DNA of 64,000 nucleotides from Streptomyces sp. MP131-18 (GTDB lineage Bacteria; Actinomycetota; Actinomycetes; Streptomycetales; Streptomycetaceae), in NCBI RefSeq assembly GCF_001984575.1, contig NZ_LZNS01000001.1, positions 2,202,674 through 2,266,673 on the forward strand. The letters are read 5' to 3'. Positions 60,195 through 64,000 of the stretch are shown here, piece by piece; positions within the stretch are counted from its first letter, which is position 1, and every line of letters begins with the position of its first letter. The notes beneath the pieces are model-generated. The model searched no databases, was not told the origin of the DNA, and was given only the letters and a program-made list of their open reading frames with translations. The translations under genes were made by a program, and so were the position numbers.

Positions 60195-61255
60195 GCCGCC
60201 TCCGGCCAGGTGAGGAAGCCGAGTTGCCTGGCCTCGCGCCGGGCCGGGTCGGCGGCTTCCGCCGCACGCTCCGCCGCGCGCCCGGCCGCACGGTCGACCG
60301 CGGCGAGCAGCTTGGCGGGCGGCACCGCGGCCACCGGCGACCACCAGCCGTCGGCCACCCACGCCACCTCTGCCTCCGTCAGCCGCGCGGGCGAGGTGCG
60401 CAGGGCCTGGATCTGGGCCGCCAACTCGGCGGCACGCAGGGGTCTGGTGCGCAGCAGGACGGCTCTGGCCCGGTCCCTGTGCATCACGGAACGCGGCAAC
60501 AGGCCGACGCCCTGGGCCCGTTCGCCCAGTGCGGCACGGGCCGCGGCGAAGAGGGCAAGACCGTCGGCGCCCGCGTCGTGCAGCACGAGCACCGGAACGT
60601 CCTGCGGGACCTCGTCGAGGCGGGCGGCCAGGGCCATGCGGTGCCGCTCCTGAACGCCGTTCGCGGCGAGGCAGGCCAGCACCGCGCGGTCGGGGCACAG
60701 CAGCGCCAGCGCGGGCGCCCGGACGGGGGTGGGCGCGACCCGGGTCTCGTCCACGCAGCCGGCCGGCAGCGCGCCGTAGACCTGCTGCCACCGCACCAGC
60801 TCGGTGCCGCGGAAGTCGTGGAGCTGCATCGGCACCTCGACCCGCCCCCAGCGCCTGGCCTTCCGGCGGCCGGTCACGACCGAGATCACGGCCAGCACGA
60901 GCAGCGCCAGGGCGATGAGGAGGGCGATGACGAACGCGTCGGAGCCGAAGTCGGTGGCGGCGCCGGTGATCAGCACGGCGACGGTGAGCATGCCGAACGC
61001 GACCGGCAGACAGCCCTCGTAGTCGTGGTCCACCGCGGGTATGCGCCCGCGCGCCGCGGCGTACCAGAGCTGCGGAACGGTGTAGGTGTGCCGCCCCTCC
61101 GCCCCGAGCCGCCCGGCGAGCCGGTGCACGCGGACGTCGTGGAGCTGCAACGGGTTTTCCTTGGGTTCGAGCGCGAACGGCCGCTTGCAGGACGAGCACG
61201 TCCGGTCGGTGCGCTCGGTGCGTTTCAGCTCCGTCTTGCAGCGCGGGCAGATCAT
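60191..61255 (-). CDS. Zinc-ribbon membrane protein with TOPRIM-like C-terminal half
   Basis: A 354-residue protein. Residues 1-35 form a zinc ribbon (MICPRCKTELKR, then CSSCKRPF). A block HTYTVPQLWYAAARGRIP follows, then two membrane helices (GCLPVAFGMLTVAVLITGAA; DAFVIALLIALALLVLAVIS). The cytoplasmic half has LALLCPDRAVLACLAANG and PVLVLHDAGADGLALFAAA, matching the downstream protein, and it ends ARQLGFLTWPEAA. The ATG at 61255 is used because the zinc ribbon begins there. First gene of a four-gene unit running to the synthetase-like gene. Function unknown. Confidence 0.78.
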   Translation of the reverse strand: MICPRCKTELKRTERTDRTCSSCKRPFALEPKENPLQLHDVRVHRLAGRLGAEGRHTYTVPQLWYAAARGRIPAVDHDYEGCLPVAFGMLTVAVLITGAATDFGSDAFVIALLIALALLVLAVISVVTGRRKARRWGRVEVPMQLHDFRGTELVRWQQVYGALPAGCVDETRVAPTPVRAPALALLCPDRAVLACLAANGVQERHRMALAARLDEVPQDVPVLVLHDAGADGLALFAAARAALGERAQGVGLLPRSVMHRDRARAVLLRTRPLRAAELAAQIQALRTSPARLTEAEVAWVADGWWSPVAAVPPAKLLAAVDRAAGRAAERAAEAADPARREARQLGFLTWPEAA

Positions 61256-61411
61256 GCGGTCCCCCCTTGTTCCGCGATGTGCCGGGGCGATCGTACACGA
61301 GCAACGCGCGGCACGGGAGATGCCCGCGGGGCCCGGCAACCGCGCTGTTAGCATCCGGGAGTAATTCCGCCGCGCCGTGACCGCGCCTTATCGCCCGGGG
61401 AGTTGGCCGTT

Positions 61412-62146
61412 TTGTCGAATGAGCGAATGAAAGTCAGCGCCGACGCGGAGAACGAGGTGCACGACGTCGTGGGTTTCACCGATGCCGCGCGGTGCGTCGT
61501 GACGCCGGTGCTCGAACTCCCGGCGGACGCGGCGCTGGCCGTCGTCGGCGCGTTCGCGCGGCTGGTGCGGAACGCGAAGTCAAGTGCTGCGGCCACGACT
61601 CCGGACGGCGACGGGATCGTGCGCTCCCAGACGTTCGAGGAGGGCGACGTCTACATGCTGGAGTCGCCTTTCGACGACTTCTTCGCGGACCGCTACCTCA
61701 TGGATTTCTACAACGTGGCGGAACGGGACTTGTGTTCGCGTATGCACGTCCACACCGGTTTGCGCTTCGTGCGCATGATGACGGGCCCTGATACGAGAAT
61801 CCGGGTGAGCAGTCTTTCGCCGTTCGACGTGCGGAACGTTCCCGGGGTGACGCCTTTTCTTCCCCGCATGTTCGAGGACGCGTTGCCCGACGCGCCGCCC
61901 GGGGCCGCGCGCACCCGGTACAACCTCGTGGTGCCGCCCTGTTCCTTCGTCGACGTGCAGATACCGCGGGGCGTCAGCCACCAGTTCAACGCGGTCGGCG
62001 AGCACGCGGTGATCGACTCGGTGCACCCGGAGGAGTCCATCGAGACCTTCCGGGAACGGATGTCGGGCTTCCGGATGATGGCGCAGACGGTGTTCCTCGC
62101 GGCGGAACTGCCGTCGGCGGCCAGCTGTTCCGACCTGCCGGAGTGA
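61412..62146 (+). CDS. Hypothetical cupin-like protein
   Basis: A protein of about 244 residues, conserved-looking but not assigned with confidence. A central segment has RMHVHTGLRFVRMMTG and a later one VDVQIPRGVSHQFNAVGEHA, which resemble the two metal-binding halves of a cupin barrel (His-x-His, then a late His). The start is uncertain: a TTG at 61412 has GGGGAG 8 bases upstream, while ATG at 61427 would be five codons shorter. It is divergent from the zinc-ribbon unit and convergent with terD. Confidence 0.6.
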   Translation: MSNERMKVSADAENEVHDVVGFTDAARCVVTPVLELPADAALAVVGAFARLVRNAKSSAAATTPDGDGIVRSQTFEEGDVYMLESPFDDFFADRYLMDFYNVAERDLCSRMHVHTGLRFVRMMTGPDTRIRVSSLSPFDVRNVPGVTPFLPRMFEDALPDAPPGAARTRYNLVVPPCSFVDVQIPRGVSHQFNAVGEHAVIDSVHPEESIETFRERMSGFRMMAQTVFLAAELPSAASCSDLPE

Positions 62147-62184
62147 GCCGCGCGCCGCCCGGGGCGGGCGGCGCGCGGCGGGCG

Positions 62185-62760
62185 TCAGAGCGCGACGCCG
62201 AAGTCCTGCGCGATGCCCGCGAGGCCCGCGGCGTAGCCCTGGCCGACGGCGCGGAACTTCCAGTCCGCGCCGCTGCGGTACAGCTCGCCGAAGACCATGG
62301 CGGTCTCGGTGGCGGCGTCCTCGCTGAGGTCGTAGCGGGCGATCTCGGTGCCGCCGGCCTGGTTGACGATGCGGATGTAGGCGTTCCGCACCTGGCCGAA
62401 GTTCTGCTTGCGGGAGTCGGCGTCGTAGATCGACACCGGGAAGACGATCTTGTCGATGTCCGCGGGGAGCGCGGCCAGGTTGACGTTGATCTGCTCGTCG
62501 TCGCCCTGGCCCTCGCCGGTGCGGTTGTCGCCGGCGTGGACGATCGTCTGGTCCGGCGTCTGCTTGTTGTTGAAGAACACGAAGTGGCTGTCCGAGTACA
62601 CCTTGCCGTTCGCGTTCACGGCGATGGCGCTGGCGTCCAGGTCGAAGTCGGTGCCCGTGGTGACGCGCACGTCCCAGCCGAGGCCGACGACGACGGCGGT
62701 CAGGCCGGGGGCCTCCTTGGTGAGCGAGACATTTCCGCCTTTGGACAGCGATACGGCCAT
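62185..62760 (-). CDS. terD: TerD-family stress/tellurite-resistance protein
   Basis: A 191-residue TerD protein of the usual length. It shows [40 protein letters not shown], then [15 protein letters not shown] and the calcium-site region [17 protein letters not shown]. TerD proteins bind calcium through paired Asp residues and act in surface-associated stress responses, including development in Streptomyces, where several copies exist. No other ter genes are adjacent. The ATG at 62760 is 124 bases upstream-side from the amine oxidase stop. Confidence 0.95.
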   Translation of the reverse strand: MAVSLSKGGNVSLTKEAPGLTAVVVGLGWDVRVTTGTDFDLDASAIAVNANGKVYSDSHFVFFNNKQTPDQTIVHAGDNRTGEGQGDDEQINVNLAALPADIDKIVFPVSIYDADSRKQNFGQVRNAYIRIVNQAGGTEIARYDLSEDAATETAMVFGELYRSGADWKFRAVGQGYAAGLAGIAQDFGVAL

Positions 62761-62900
62761 GAGGTCTCCTTGGGCTCTGGGTGCCGGTCGGACCCGGCAC
62801 CGGACAGGACTGCTCCCCAAATTACGGCACCGCCCCGGCGCGACGCGGACCGGCCGCCCGTCCCCGGCCGCCCACGGGGGCGGCCGGGGACGGCCGGGTG

Positions 62901-64000
62901 TCATGCCAGGGACAGCGCCTGCTGTGCCGCGCGCAGCCCGGACTCGACGGCGCCCTCGATGTAGGCACCGTGCCAGCCCTGCGCGATGTCGGCGCCGGCG
63001 AACAGGATGCGCCCGTGCGGCTCCTCGATCTGCGGGAACAGGTCGAGCAGTTGGTTGGGCCTGCGCAGCCCCCAGCCGCCGCGGGACCAGGGGTCACGCC
63101 CCCAGTCCTGCGAGCGGTAGTCCAGGACGGAGGTGCCCGGCAGCAGCTGCTGTACGGCCTGCTGCACGGCAGCCGCGTCGCTCGTGTCGAGCGAAGGGCC
63201 GGGGAAGGCCACCATCAGGCGCCCCTCGTCCAGTTCCTGAGCGGACATCAGCATCGCGATCGGCGCGCCCTCCTCGGCCTGGACCGTCACAGCCTCCTTG
63301 TTGCTCACGTGGAGCCACATCTTTTTGGAGTGCGGAACGCCGATGCCGTCGCCGGCCGCAGCCGCTTGCGCCGGGGGCAGCCCCGGCTGGAAGGAGATGT
63401 GCTTCCACACGTTGGTCGGCGTGGCCACGACGACCACCGGCGCGGCGAAGGTGGCACCGCCGGTGGTCTCCACGGTGACCTGCCCACCGGACTCGGTAAT
63501 ACTGGTGACCGGAGAGTCGAAGCGCACGTCGGCCTGTGCGTCGGCGAGCATGGCGTCGAGCAGCGCGGTCATGCCGCCCGCCGGCTTGTCGGCCGTCGAC
63601 AGGAAGCTACCGTAGGTGCCGCCGGCGAGCTGGAACCACTGCGCCATACCGGTGAGTGCGCCGATGGTACTCGGGCCGCCCGAGTACATCGAGGTCTCGC
63701 CGTTGAGCCGCATGAACTCGGTGGGCGAGAGCGCGATTTCGTCGAGCCGGTCGGCCAGGGACTTCCAGTCGACGCCCTCCAGCAGGTCCCTGCGGTACAG
63801 GGGCTCGGAGGGGCGCTCGAAGTAGTCGTCCGCGCCGGCGTAGAACTCGGCCCACAGCGGGCTGAGGACGGCGAGGGCTTCCGTCGGCGTCATGCTCTCG
63901 AAGCCGTTTTCGGACGGCAGCATCATCCGCTCGGGGGCCACGTCGATTTCCGTGGTGATGCCGTAGCGGCTCAGCTCCCGCTGAACCAGCACCTGCTGGG
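62901..64000 (-). CDS. Flavin monoamine oxidase, partial (cut by window edge)
   Basis: The C-terminal 366 residues of a flavin-containing amine oxidase. Visible parts: [18 protein letters not shown], a substrate-binding core with [14 protein letters not shown] and [20 protein letters not shown], the [16 protein letters not shown] segment, and the closing FAD-binding [30 protein letters not shown]. The N-terminal GxGxxG Rossmann motif lies beyond position 64000, so the start is not in the window. It oxidises a primary or secondary amine to the imine; the substrate is unknown. Confidence 0.88.
   Translation of the reverse strand, partial: QQVLVQRELSRYGITTEIDVAPERMMLPSENGFESMTPTEALAVLSPLWAEFYAGADDYFERPSEPLYRRDLLEGVDWKSLADRLDEIALSPTEFMRLNGETSMYSGGPSTIGALTGMAQWFQLAGGTYGSFLSTADKPAGGMTALLDAMLADAQADVRFDSPVTSITESGGQVTVETTGGATFAAPVVVVATPTNVWKHISFQPGLPPAQAAAAGDGIGVPHSKKMWLHVSNKEAVTVQAEEGAPIAMLMSAQELDEGRLMVAFPGPSLDTSDAAAVQQAVQQLLPGTSVLDYRSQDWGRDPWSRGGWGLRRPNQLLDLFPQIEEPHGRILFAGADIAQGWHGAYIEGAVESGLRAAQQALSLA

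Overview
The window looks like a chromosomal segment of a Streptomyces-type actinomycete. It is strongly GC-rich with C/G-ending codons, many GTG starts, frequent ATGA/GTGA/TGATG overlaps, Tat and Sec exported enzymes, a SARP regulator carrying a rare TTA codon, and a type I polyketide synthase.

Layout. 0-1.3 kb: a Tat-exported metallo-beta-lactamase-fold hydrolase. 1.5-5.4 kb: a graveyard of mobile and broken DNA, with an IS630-type transposase tail, the 3' half of a group II intron, the collapsed remains of a lasso-peptide operon fused in frame to the intron maturase, and a frameshifted serine-recombinase tail. 5.4-14 kb: housekeeping and signalling genes, namely a sensor-fused Ser/Thr kinase, SecDF, a NarL-type two-component pair, and a DksA / degenerate DksA / MreB-like operon. 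14.4-28 kb: a mixed accessory region with an SDR and its divergent regulator, a fructosamine-kinase-like protein, secreted glycosidases (GH43-like with AbfB domain, GH5), MFS efflux with its TetR and operator, and a second TetR next to a truncated efflux ORF.

27.6-52 kb is the most interesting part: a biosynthetic cluster. An acyl-CoA-dehydrogenase-like prolyl-carrier oxidase, a prolyl-AMP ligase, a stand-alone carrier protein and a flavin halogenase together form the pyoluteorin-type (PltE/F/L/A) route from proline to a (chlorinated) pyrrole-2-carboxyl starter. A two-module type I PKS with dead reductive domains extends it. Crotonyl-CoA carboxylase/reductase, a KAS III and a 3-hydroxyacyl-CoA dehydrogenase should make an alkylmalonyl-CoA extender. 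A cation/proton antiporter sits at the left edge, and a SARP, a two-component system, a fatty-acyl-AMP ligase and a double-ABM monooxygenase at the right. A TetR regulator inside the cluster is broken by two frameshifts. By gene content the nearest known chemistry is the chlorinated pyrrole-resorcinol family (pyoluteorin, streptopyrrole, armeniaspirol); the actual product cannot be read from sequence.

52-64 kb: a sugar-acid dehydratase with a deleted GntR regulator, a large secreted GH87-like glucanase, a four-gene unit of poorly characterised proteins (zinc-ribbon membrane protein, TOPRIM-like paralogue, acidic membrane protein, asparagine-synthetase-like enzyme without its glutaminase cysteine), a cupin-like protein, TerD, and a flavin amine oxidase cut by the window edge.
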